Origin: Actinostola sp. cb2023
Lineage: Eukaryota > Cnidaria > Anthozoa > Actiniaria > Actinostolidae
Length of the DNA: 64,000 nt
NCBI GenBank assembly: GCA_033675265.1
Contig: JAUJYZ010001280.1
Location: forward strand, 1 to 64,000
Reading direction: 5' to 3'
Shown: piece after piece, positions 10,012 through 20,886 of the stretch
Layout: each line of letters starts with the position of its first letter
How positions within the stretch are numbered: position 1 is the first letter of the stretch
Made by a program: the position numbers and the translations under genes
Notes under the pieces: model-generated
The model's database searches: none
Told to the model about the DNA's origin: nothing
The model's input: the letters and a program-made list of their open reading frames with translations, nothing else

Positions 10012-12779
10012 TCATACAGAGTTTTTCGTTGAGCCCACAGTGATCATTATAGCTCTCATTTCTGTCCGCATACAAACAAACTCTCCAATTATTGCCATCA
10101 AAGCAAGACACACAATGTTCAATATCCACCACGTCCACGAGAAAGGAAATCCAGAATATATTATACAAAATATTAAGTGTATTAGAAAGGTTGTTGCAGT
10201 AAAGTCCAAACACTGAAGAAGAAGGACAAGATATGGATTAAGAAGTGACTTCTAAGAATGGTAAAAACTACAACGGTTAAACTTACTTGTTTGCCTCTTT
10301 TTACAATGAACCACAGTGCCATTGCCCTGTATTACAAAATGGGTTGTTATTCAATGCTCTCAAACTCAATATCAAATCATGCGGCCAACACAAAAAAAAT
10401 TGCCACTGCAAAGGTTTGAAATTGTGATCTTACAGTACTTCGCATACAATTTGGTCAACTTTAACTTTGGATACAGTCATTTGCAAAAATTCTGGCCGCC
10501 ACGATATATCAATATATCAATATATCGGGTGCATTATGGGTAATTAAATAATCGAAAATTCCCCTTAAAGCGGGCTAACGCCAGCAAAGTTGGTAGAAAT
10601 ATTTAGTATAATGTTTATTTTAGTCTTACGTTTGTTGTTTGTAAATTTTGCTTCATTTAATAGTATTAGTGATGCACCCGATATATTGATATATTGATAT
10701 ATCGTGGCGGCCAGAATTTTTGCAAATGACTGTATCTCCAATAATTATTAATGGTTCGATTTCGACTATGCCTCGGTTTTTTTCAACTCACTTTTCGGTG
10801 TTTTAAAATCAGAGGAAGAACTCTTTCTCGTGTTTGTTATATTACATGTACATAACACATTGGAATAATGGTAAAATCAAGACTTTGCGAGACTAAGACA
10901 CTGTTCTCATTCATGTGCAACATGACACAAAAGGCAATGACTATGCAGCACATTATTGCATTATTAAATTGTTCAAGTCAGTGTTGACTTTCTTGCACTT
11001 TATCACAGTGAAGTTGCTGCAAAATTGTCACTAGTTTACACACACAATCTCTATTGAACTCAAATTGTGCTCAAATTGTGCGACAACGAGAGTGTAAACC
11101 ACCCTTAAACCACCCACCCCAAAGGGCTAAGGATCGAAACTTCAGTAAAGCTAAGTATTCTTTTTTTTACAGTGTTATAGATTTCCTTTTACCTTTGAAT
11201 TTATCGTTATACATTGACGCAGCCCATACTAGTGTACTCGCTAGTAAAGTTAAGTATTCTTTTTCACAGTGTTATAGATTTCCTTTAACCATTGAGTGAA
11301 TTTATTATTATACACCGACGCAGCCCATACTAGTGTACTCGCTAGTAAAGTTAAGTATTCTTTTTCACGGTGTTATAGATTTCCTTTAACCTTTGAATTT
11401 ACATTGACACATCCCATACTGGTAGACTCGCTAGTTAAAGTGCCTATGAAACGAAAATGTCGATCCTTATTTTATTGTACATTATTGTTGTTTGGTCTTT
11501 CTCTGAACATTTGCTGTATTTAAACATTGACTTTGAGCGTGTGAACATTTTCTTTTCGCGGTTCGAAAATTATCATTTTCAACCAAAATGTGCAACAAGA
11601 GACTGGGCCCTTGACAATGGCTCGGTGACGTCAAGAGGTGTGCATGTCTTTGTTGTACACAACTCTTGACGTCCCATTTCTATAGTTTGACCAAGCGGGA
11701 ATTGTCGCACTTTGAAACCCAAAATGCCCAACTTCGTGCGCGAAATAAAAAATGTTCCCATAGCTCAATTCACTTTTTATTAATGCCATGTAAACAAGCA
11801 AATAGTAAACTTTCGTAGTAGCAAATAAAAATGGGGTCTGTTTTTTCGTTTCATTGGCACTTTAAATGTACATGTAAGTACTCTTTTTCACTGTGTTATA
11901 GATTTCCTTTTACCTTTTGAATTTATCGTTATACACCGATGCAGCCCATACTAGTGTACTCGCTAGTTTATGTTCTTTGGGTAGAAATTAACCTCAGACA
12001 GGATATTTTGGATCTCATAAATTGCACGAGCAATAAATAGGAAACATTTATGATTCTATTTCTTTCTCAAGATTACATTTTAGTTTTCCTGTATCATCAT
12101 AACCATGATGTTGGCAGAGACAAAAAGGTGTCACAAATAAACAGTACTAAAATATTGAATTTGATGACTCTGGAATAATCTTTTACTAAAATAAAATTTC
12201 ACTTTGACTTTGAAGACAGTTAATGAGTCACCATGCAAAATCATTGCTCACAAATACAGACGGCAGATTCTAGCGTATAATTACATTGACGAAATGACCA
12301 TAAAAAGCGTACATGTGTCAATATAAAGATCGTTATGATAATATTGATTAAACAAGATAAATAACCGACTACATCAGTACTTGTTCATATTCCTACAAGC
12401 AACTAGAACTAGATCCAAACTAGATGCGTGTATAACATACCCTGTCAGGGAATTCAAACAAAACGACGTCATCAAAAGCTTGCCCCTTGATGTGGAACCA
12501 TTTAATTCCTGAAAGAAGAACGAGAACAGACGATCGTCATATTAAAACATACCCAACAACATAACCCTTTCACGCCAGTTTACAAAGACAAGATGGCTCC
12601 TCAAAACAGACGATTCTCACCCTATAAGCGAAGAGCTGGTCTAAAGTCAGTATAGATCCCGACCAATGGTCAATAGTTACTACCCACACACCAAGAAATA
12701 TATAATATGAACACTGGAGAGAGATTATTTGCGATATTATGAGGACAGGATCCCACACGTACGTTCTGAACGTCGCCAT
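10012..12779 (-). CDS. SYS1: SYS1, Golgi-localised membrane protein
   Basis: SYS1 is a small four-pass trans-Golgi protein that recruits the ARL3/ARFRP1-type GTPase to membranes. Exons (minus): 12779-12621, 12508-12441, 10326-10287, 10212-10012; the phases agree and give 155 aa (human about 156). Recognisable blocks are RTYVWDPVLIISQI near residue 5, STSRGKLLMTSFCLNSLTG in exon 2, ALWFIVKRGKQ in the 40-bp exon 3, then CLDF, WTWWILNIVCLALMAIIGEF and CMRTEMRAI. Four membrane segments are visible at about residues 15-38, 63-83, 93-113 and 115-137. Intron 2 (about 2.1 kb) holds MITEs and a tandem repeat. A polyadenylation signal (AATAAA on the minus strand) lies at 9825-9830. It shares its promoter region with WRNIP1. 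Confidence 0.93.
10474..10732. mobile_element. 259-bp TA-flanked MITE in SYS1 intron 2
   Basis: Terminal inverted repeats of about 60 bp start CAGTCATTTGCAAAAATTCT and continue through GGCCGCCACG and three ATATATCA-like units to GGGTGCAT. TA flanks both ends, as for Tc1/mariner-type elements. No ORF of interest lies inside. Confidence 0.9.
11140..11975. repeat. ~110-bp tandem repeat split by a MITE
   Basis: Units read AAGTATTCTTTTTCACAG, then GTTATAGATTTCCTTT, then ACCGACGCAGCCCATACTAG, then TGTACTCGCTAGT. Three units lie at about 11152-11435 and one at 11870-11970, separated by the element at 11439-11861. A single further unit lies at 53890-53998 inside CEP76, so the family is dispersed. 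Confidence 0.8.
11439..11861. mobile_element. 423-bp TTAA-flanked MITE
   Basis: Ends are AGTGCCTATGAAACGAAAA and TTTTCGTTTCATTGGCACT, with TTAA at 11435-11438 and 11862-11865. It sits inside the tandem repeat in SYS1 intron 2. The terminal sequence is unrelated to the TTAA elements at 2765 and 62322. It is non-coding. Confidence 0.85.
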
Positions 12780-12956
12780 TTTGAAACTACTCGTGAGGCG
12801 GAAATGACGTCATTTCTTGTAGTGGGAAATTTCGCGGGCTCAGCTGATGATATAAAACTTCGATAAGAAAGGATTTGAAGTGTTTTGCGGTCTTGCTTTT
12901 GGAAAATGTGAATGTTTTTGTTTATATCTGATTGGATCTGATAGGAGCGGAAAGCC
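12780..12956. promoter_or_regulatory. Bidirectional promoter region, SYS1/WRNIP1
   Basis: Only 177 bp separate the two divergent start codons. The interval is relatively G/C-containing, with GACGTCATTTC near 12806 (CRE/ATF-like core TGACGTCA) and no TATA box placed suitably for either gene. Shared promoter function is inferred from position. Confidence 0.6.
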
Positions 12957-14661
12957 ATGTCGAAATCGGAGACAGGAGAGTGTCCTGTTTGTGGAAAAAC
13001 TGCTCTACCATTGGCGACTCTCACCCAACACGTCGAGCGATGTCTTGCATCGGCTGAAATGAAGCGAGAGACTCGTGCAAAAGCTTCGTCAGTGCTCAGT
13101 CAAAACAAGGGAGATTTGCAGAAGTCTTCATTCTTCAGCCCAGGGAGATCGTCTTGTAAGGTCGAGTCAAAATCAACGGAGAAATCCCCCCAAAACAACC
13201 AGAAGAGAATCGGTTCTGTTTTGGCGGGAAATTCAGGTACCTCGCCACCGGACAAGAAGCCGAAACTTGATGACTCCAAGAAAACCACTTCAGCTTTTTT
13301 CCAGACCAGGACTAGAGAGAAACCTAAACCTACTGCAACTGTTACACTGGAATCAGAGCCGAAACCTCTGGACAAAAATCCTGCGAAACTGGTGTCTATG
13401 ACTACGAGATTGCCTAGCAACCAGGGAAAATCCTCCCGTAAAGATGAATCTATACCACTTGCTGAAAAAATGAGACCATGTGGGCTTCACCACTTCGTGG
13501 GGCAGAACAAGGTTGTGGGTGCTAACAGCCTTCTAAGATCTCTTCTTGAAGCAAATGAAGTGCCGTCAATGATCCTATGGGGACCCCCTGGATGTGGCAA
13601 GGTTCAGTTATTTGGATTATAATATTTGTAATTTAAGGAGGGATATACTACACCCTTCCACTGGAGGGGTGATGTAGAATGGTGTCGGATCAATAACTGA
13701 CAGGAGCAGGCTACAATTTCCTTCCTTATTTGTGGAAATTAGAACAGGTGGAGTGAATGTTATGGGAAGGGCAGGACTGTACACAGCAGAGGGGGCAGTT
13801 GCTGGGGGGGGGGCGCCCCCCCCCCCCCCCCCCCCCCCCCCTCCCTAGCGAAGCAAAACAAAGTAAAAGAAGTGTAAGTACTATTTACTGCACCCTTGAA
13901 TTTTGGGTTATGTACGTACGGTCCTGAAGGGTTAATTGGGTGCTGGTGGGCTTAAAAACACAAAAAGAGTGAGATGAAGAGAGGGTCGAGATACTACTGT
14001 GATTCATTTAGTTGGGTTCCCCTTGGTGCAGGTACACCCATACATCTGCTGCGTGGGGATGTGCTGACAAACAGACCAATAGAGGGTTCGCATGATCACG
14101 TTCCTGCAGCCATGTTAGGCATTAGGGGGAAGGATAAAGGAATACCTTTCCACTAAGGAATTGAATTCTTTCTCATGTAAAATGTTTCATTATTGTTTCT
14201 GTCCCCTAACATGGCTGCTGGCACGTGATCATGCAAATCCTCTATATCCCCAACTCTTTTATCTACAGACAACTCTTGCTCATATTATTGCAAGCGGCAC
14301 AAAGAAAACAAGTAACAATAGGTTTGTCACACTGTCGGCAACCACAAGTGGTATCAACGACGTAAAGGAAGTCATCAAGGTGGCCAAAAATGAACAACAG
14401 ATGTTTAAACGCAAAACGATACTGTTCATGGATGAAATACACAGATTCAACAAATCACAACAGGTGGAGTATGTAGTGGCTGGTACCTTATTGACTATGT
14501 GTAAATTACTGCTATACATCTTGTCAACTCTCCATAGACGTGGAGACACATACATGCTGCCCACTGTTTTATGATCAATTTTATCAATCCATGACTTTAT
14601 CCAGATTGACTGGTCTGTCTTCTGATTTTTTTAAATAATGTGACACATGACAGCCATCATC

Positions 14662-14700
<39 letters not shown>

Positions 14701-16870
14701 GGTCTATTAAAACATATTTCTTGCACATATAATGAGGAATAGCCTGAGGTCCAACCGGCCGAACTGGTGCTTTTCCTTATTGAAACCAGTGGACAAAATA
14801 GAAAATTCCCTTAGTAGACATTCTCTTTTTTCATTAGGATAGCTTTCTTCCTCATGTTGAAAATGGAACCATCACTTTAATCGGTGCAACTACTGAAAAC
14901 CCTTCCTTCCACCTCAACAATGCTTTGCTAAGTAGATGCAGAGTGTTTGTACTTGAAAAACTGTCGACAGAAGCATTGCAAGACATCCTCCTTAGAGCTG
15001 TCAAGAGCATGGGATTAGCTGTCGTTGATGATGACAACGATGAACTGTCACACTCTGGAGATGCAGTATTGGAATCAGAAAGGTTTGATTGATTCACTGA
15101 GTTATGTTTGAAACGTAAACATTTAGAAACTCAGATTTCTTAGGTTTACCTCAGTGTAAGAACCTAATAATAACTAATAACTGTTTATTTAAGTGTCCAA
15201 TGTGTTCTAGTGCTTGCACACTAATTGGGGGACACTATGTACTCACATGCACGCACTGCCTGATTCACAACTGACGTCACTGATTTTTCCCTTCACTACA
15301 TGTATCAAACGCTTTGTTCTAAAGATCTCAAAACCCATTTGACTACTGTATTAGTGGATCGATGAATCCATATATTGAATGGCATTGTCCTGGTTATCTT
15401 GAAAATTACCTAATCAGTAAGGTGTATATATGAACTTTACATACCATGAGAAATCATACTATGGCATACTCAGTTACTATCCTCCTTTGCAACAACAACG
15501 TTGTGGTGGGAGAAAAGTGAACCAACTAAAAAATACAGGAGGCTACTCAGTTACGTCAAAAAGGTTCTTGCATTTTTATTCTATTCTGTTCTGATATTTT
15601 CAGTGGCCTTTCAGTTGTAGTTGAGCAGGATGCCATAACAACCTTAGCAAACCTTTGTGATGGCGATGCCAGAATTGCTCTTAATGGTCTTCAACTTGCC
15701 GTCCAGTCACAGATTGCCATGGCAACACAGAAGTCAAACCAAACTCACAACATGCACGTCACAGTGACAACACAAAATGGTCCTCTAACAAATGGAACTT
15801 CAAACTCTGAAAATATCCCAATCAAAGTCAAGGTTTCGCACATAAAGGAGGGACTACAACAAACGCATTTGCTCTACGATAGGAAGGGAGACGAACATTA
15901 CAATATAATTTCTGCTTTGCACAAGTCTATGAGGGGAAGTGATGCAAATGCTTCGTTGTACTGGCTCGCAAGAATGCTAGTCGGAGGGGAAGGCCCTCTT
16001 TATGTCGCTCGTAGACTTGTGAGATTTGCCAGTGAAGATGTTGGTATGTTGATTGGCTCAGTTATAGTTGACGGAAAATTGTGGTGGCTTATTTAAGTGC
16101 ATTTGTTATTTTGTAGGACTGGCTGATCCTGTTGCATTGAATCAGGCAGTAGCAGCTTATCAGGCTTGTCATTTCATTGGAATGCCCGAGTGTGAAGTGA
16201 GTAACAAGCAAATAAATGATATGTTTCCTCATTGTGGTATTCACCATATAGTTGTTTTTGAAAGTTAATTTACAACAGTAAAAAAAAGGTTTCTATCACC
16301 CACCATCATTGCCATTACCACCCCTCGCAAGATCATCAATCCTCCCTACCCACCCAACCCTAGGCTCAGTTTTCAGCCCATTAGGGTGTCGATTTCCCCC
16401 AAACCTCCCCCAACCCTTGAACAATCTAATACTCCGCAGTTTCAAGTTGTTTAGACACCTTTGTACTCCTTGACAAAAGACACATTTGCTCAGCCTTAAG
16501 CCTCAATTGTGCAATTGAAATGGCACCATAAGGGGTATCTATCATTGGCCCTGAGAACTGCTTTGACTGTCTCCTGTTGTCTACATTTCAGGTTATCCTA
16601 GCACAAGCAACTGTATACTTAGCCAGAGCTCCAAAATCAATTGAGGTTTATAGTGCATACAACCAAGCCAAGAAGTGTATCAAAGAATGGGATGGGCCAC
16701 ACCCATCTGTACCCCTTCACATTAGAAATGCACCAACCAAGTTAATGAAGGGCCTTGGTTATGGTGCTGGGTACAAGTACAATCCTAGCTTTGATACTCC
16801 TGTTGACCAGACATACCTTCCTCCTGAACTTTTAAATGTAAACTTCTTTGAAAATGAAAATAAAAGTTAA
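12957..16870 (+). CDS. WRNIP1: WRNIP1/Mgs1 AAA+ ATPase
   Basis: WRNIP1 is a nuclear AAA+ ATPase of the clamp-loader-like MgsA/Mgs1/RarA family. It acts at stalled replication forks and binds ubiquitin. Exons: 12957-13601, 14269-14463, 14838-15082, 15604-16043, 16117-16196, 16592-16870; phases join cleanly to 627 aa (human 665). Seen: an N-terminal UBZ4-type zinc finger C9-x2-C12-x12-H25-x3-C29; a basic Ser-rich linker; Walker A GPPGCGKT at about 209-216, split by intron 1 after the Lys; Walker B ILFMDE with D270/E271; sensor 1 GATTENPSF at about 296-304; a likely arginine finger in LLSRCR; and the C-terminal MgsA-type domain ending [23 protein letters not shown] occurs at 17179. Introns hold a homopolymer, MITEs and retroelement fragments. 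Confidence 0.95.
13804..13841. repeat. Poly-G/poly-C homopolymer in WRNIP1 intron 1
   Basis: A run of G, then CG, then a long run of C. Homopolymers of this kind are prone to length error in assemblies. A similar C run lies at 42822-42849, and one at 45118-45141. Confidence 0.9.
14082..14243. mobile_element. MITE-like inverted repeat in WRNIP1 intron 1
   Basis: Imperfect arms: GAGGGTTCGCATGATCACG, then CAGCCATGTTAGG, at the left; CCTAACATGGCTGCTGG, then CACGTGATCATGCAAATCC, at the right. The right arm ends about 25 bp before the exon 2 acceptor. Confidence 0.65.
14663..14699 (+). repeat. (AAT)n microsatellite
   Basis: Uninterrupted AAT repeats in WRNIP1 intron 2, followed by AATAAAGG. Confidence 0.9.
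15125..15410. repeat. Dispersed retroelement-like repeat in WRNIP1 intron 3
   Basis: Shares segments with 52590-52860 in CEP76 intron sequence (CTCAGTGTAAGAACCT; CACAACTGACGTCA; AAAGATCTCAAAACCCATTT in inverse order and orientation) and with the LINE-like tails that contain CTAATTGGGGGACAC. The orientation differs from the 52.6-kb copy. No coding remnant was recognised. Confidence 0.5.
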
Positions 16871-16947
16871 TTCCCCAGTGAACCAATCAATCAGAGATAA
16901 TACTAGTGATTGCAATGATGTGGCATATGCATGTTACTTGATTGGCA

Positions 16948-17154
16948 AGGTCTTCGTGTAGCTGCACAAATTGTCCTGGCTATTGTTTTATATGTAGAGT
17001 GCAATTTAGAAAAGTGTGAAATAGTGCTATTTCTATTGTTTTCTATTGTTTCATTAGTGCTATTTAGTACTAATTAGTTATTTAGTTTTCAAGCTTTTCT
17101 AAATTACAATGACAATAGAACAATCGCCTTTTTTGTGCAGCTACACAAAGACCT
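16948..17154. mobile_element. 207-bp MITE downstream of WRNIP1
   Basis: Ends AGGTCTTCGTGTAGCTGCAC and GTGCAGCTACACAAAGACCT are inverted repeats. The interior is rich in TTTCTATTG and TTTAGTACTAA-like stretches that also occur in the element at 45089-45311. Confidence 0.75.
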
Positions 17155-17214
17155 GACCCCTTGAGGCAGTTATATTACAATAAAGTGGAAAAAATAAGAT
17201 GTTGAACACATCTC

Positions 17215-17545
17215 TCAACATATTAATGATGGTTTATCACGTAATTTCAAAACTTATAGGAGACATAGGACAAAAAAATGATTATCATAACTGGAAAGAG
17301 CTGGTTGAAATTAGTAAAATTGTGAAGTTTGGAAAAGATCGCTTCACAAATTGCGAAACATGATAAACCCTCATTACCCTCCCCTCCCTCACTACCATAT
17401 TCACGTAGCACATGCAACCCAATCGAACGAAACTTTCCCGCCATTTTATAATTTACATATAAAACTTTGGCGCCAAAAAATACATTAATCGATAATCTTA
17501 CGGTGAAATCTGTTTGATAAAACCCTACTTTCATTTCTTACACGA
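17215..17545. repeat. Single arm of the foldback family seen at 48.7-49.0 kb
   Basis: The segment ATGATTATCATAACTGGAAA, then GAAATTAGTAAAATTG, matches the arms of the element at 48662-49040 (ATATCATAACTTGAAAGAGC and ACTAAAATTAGTAAAAG). The 95-codon minus ORF here therefore reflects repeat sequence, not a gene. Confidence 0.55.
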
Positions 17546-17653
17546 CGTTTTATGGAATAATGTTTAGGAGAAGGAAGAGTGGGGAGTATTTTTATTCAAG
17601 TAATCGAGATCGTTGATTGCCGGGTTCGACCATTGTGGAAAAGCATAGTCATT

Positions 17654-17687
17654 CACTCTTTAAAAAGTGTTGGCTCTGAAAAGAGCC
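17654..17687 (-). terminator. Histone H3 3' stem-loop and downstream element
   Basis: On the minus strand, 28 bp after the H3 stop, GGCTCTTTTCAGAGCC (17687-17672) forms the standard 6-bp, 4-base-loop stem of replication-dependent histone mRNAs. It is followed by an A/G-rich AAAGAGTG (about 17653-17662) that fits a U7 snRNA-binding histone downstream element. Confidence 0.92.
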
Positions 17688-17714
17688 GTTGTTTGTGTTT
17701 GGTTGAGAACCAGT

Positions 17715-18990
<1,276 letters not shown>

Positions 18991-19020
18991 ACTGGTTTGG
19001 ATCTCCAAACACAAAACAAC

Positions 19021-19036
19021 GGCTCTTCTCAGAGCC
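19021..19036 (+). terminator. Histone H4 3' stem-loop
   Basis: GGCTCTTCTCAGAGCC, 30 bp after the H4 stop, is the histone mRNA stem-loop bound by SLBP. A purine-rich stretch (GACAAAAG) follows, but it is a weaker downstream-element match than at H3. Confidence 0.93.
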
Positions 19037-19353
19037 ACCACATTTGACAAAAGTCATGACAATCAATGCTGTTTGAACACTTTATATTTAAAATATAAGC
19101 TTACTTTCATTGCAATGGAAACCCAGATGGTTTTCGAAATGAGATATTACAATTTTACACGGATATAAATATACTTTCGGCGATTTATAGTTTTATACAC
19201 ACCCTTTTTTGTGGCTCGTATACACAGTGTATAACAATGACCTACGCTTCTAGATAGCTTGAATACGATATCCCTGAATTGATGAAATTTATAGGAAATA
19301 CACGTACAAGCAACAATCTTCTGTGGAAGTAGTGTCACTTTTCCCCTTCCCCC

Positions 19354-19441
19354 TAGCCTGCGAATACAGACACTTTTTGGCGCTCACCACAGGGGTCTCC
19401 CGCAAAGAAGCATTGCAAAAAGTGGCTGTATTTGCAGGCTA
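19354..19441. mobile_element. 88-bp palindromic MITE
   Basis: TAGCCTGCGAATACAGACAC, then TTTTTGG, pairs with CAAAAAGTGGCTGTATTTGC, then AGGCTA. A decayed relative starts at about 19952 (TAGCCTGCGAAGGGCAGCCA). It generates part of an 80-codon ORF that is not a gene. Confidence 0.75.
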
Positions 19442-20239
19442 CCTTCCCCCATGCAATGTTTTCAGGCCAAGTGACTCATTGGAACTGCCTTGTGTAACAC
19501 AGGAAGAGAATTTGAAGCCCCCTGCAGCATCACCAGTACCCATTTATGCACCTTGGGATGAGTGACAACTAATAATATTAGTAGTGCCCAGATTTATTGG
19601 ATCACTATGAATTTTAACTTTGGGTGAACTTGTGGAATATATTCAGTAACATCCTCTAAGCCTTATATAATACAAGTCCAGGCCACAAGTATCGGGACAC
19701 AATCATATTGCCCCAGAGTCCCATGCACTAAACCACTAGACCAGCACACCTTTTGCGGTATAGCAACATAGGTGGCACACAGAAGATTGAAGACTAAAAA
19801 AGTTGGCAAAATTTGATCATTTCAGGGAAATCCTAGTCTACTTTGCAGCCACTTTGTTTGTACATGTCATGATTGGTTGAACTGTATAGGTATTTGTGAC
19901 GATTGTTTGTAAATTAGATGAGACATTCACGTTACTGCAGTCTTCAAGATAGCCTGCGAAGGGCAGCCACTCCTTTGACGCTCACCATGGGGTCTCGCCA
20001 AAGAGCGATAAAGGAGTACAAACAACAACTTTTTTTGGCTTCTCTCAATCATACTGCAAAGGCCGCTTGAATGAAAGGCCACTAGTATAAGGGGTGAATT
20101 CTCAAGGACTTTGCTTTAATAGTCTTAAAAAATATATGGAAAATTCTCAACCTATTTTACAAACGATAGAAATGTACAATCTTTATGGATGCACTTCCAA
20201 TCTAATCCACAGCTCAGATTAACTTAAATAACATTAATG

Positions 20240-20429
20240 CATTATTGATTATGCAGTGTTTGCCTCTGACTTCTGTTTTTTTAGATAGACGTTTCGGCCA
20301 TTAATCAATGGCCTTCATCAGTATTAATCAGAAACATTGCAATCTTTGAAGTATTTCAAAGAGAAGGCCATTGAAACGTCTATCTAAAAAAACAGAAGTC
20401 AGAGACAAACACTGCATAATCAATAATGT
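20240..20429. mobile_element. Inverted retroelement-end pair (Penelope-like?)
   Basis: Two inverted copies of a ~65-bp sequence meet tail to tail: on the minus strand GAAACGTCTATCTAAAAAAA, then CAGAAGTCAGAGGCAAACAC, then TGCATAATCAATAATG; on the plus strand the same with few changes at 20367-20429. The minus copy also carries CTGATGA with a perfect GGCCATT/AATGGCC hairpin before GAAAC. Inverted terminal copies with hammerhead-like motifs are known from Penelope-like elements; assignment to that class is inference. Confidence 0.55.
20270..20334 (-). ncRNA. Hammerhead-ribozyme-like motif (relic?)
   Basis: Minus strand order: TTCTG, AATA, CTGATGA (20321-20315), one extra A, hairpin GGCCATT-GATT-AATGGCC, GAAACGTC, TAT, CAGAA. 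CTGATGA and GAAA are hammerhead core boxes, GTC is the usual cleavage triplet, ACGT is a self-complementary stem III, and ATA/TAT plus TTCTG/CAGAA could form stem I. The extra base between CTGATGA and stem II departs from the canonical core, so activity is uncertain. Confidence 0.4.
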
Positions 20430-20460
20430 ATCGTAAACCTGACTGCAACTTCAAGATATA

Positions 20461-20728
20461 CAGCTATTTCAAAAAAGGTTGGTGAAGGTTTTGTTACATA
20501 CCAAGCCCGAAATGCACTATGGTCGATGTTAATGGAGTCAGCGAAATGTCACAACAATATGGACTCTGGGAATTTTTCCAAACTTTATCTTCGCAATATG
20601 GAGCCGGCATATTTTCTTCTGTATGTGCATGCAGACATTGTTTACATATGATCCACAATACATTTCGGGCTTGGTATGCAACATGCAAGATGCAACAAAA
20701 CTGGCACCAACCTTTTTTGAAATAGCTG
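20461..20728. mobile_element. 268-bp TA-flanked foldback MITE
   Basis: Ends CAGCTATTTCAAAAAAGG and CCTTTTTTGAAATAGCTG with TA on each side. The arms continue to TACCAAGCCCGAAATG. A second family member lies at 33736-33997. It lies about 160 bp past the stop of the transporter gene at 20887. Confidence 0.88.
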
Positions 20729-20886
20729 TATAACATTAATACAAGTCCCAGCATGTAATAATTGTCATAGACCAGCATGACCATGCATTTCAAATAAAAC
20801 GTACTCAAACCCAAGATTATTATGAATATATTTGATGATTTACTTCATTATATATATGTAACTGAACTTCAACTCCTGAATCTTAT

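Noticed and set aside
19443..19564. Exon-like stretch ending PVPIYAPWDE with a TTTTCAG before it
   Set aside because: No upstream exon or family match could be found, and most of the ORF comes from a palindromic MITE. It could be a lost terminal exon but is not supported.
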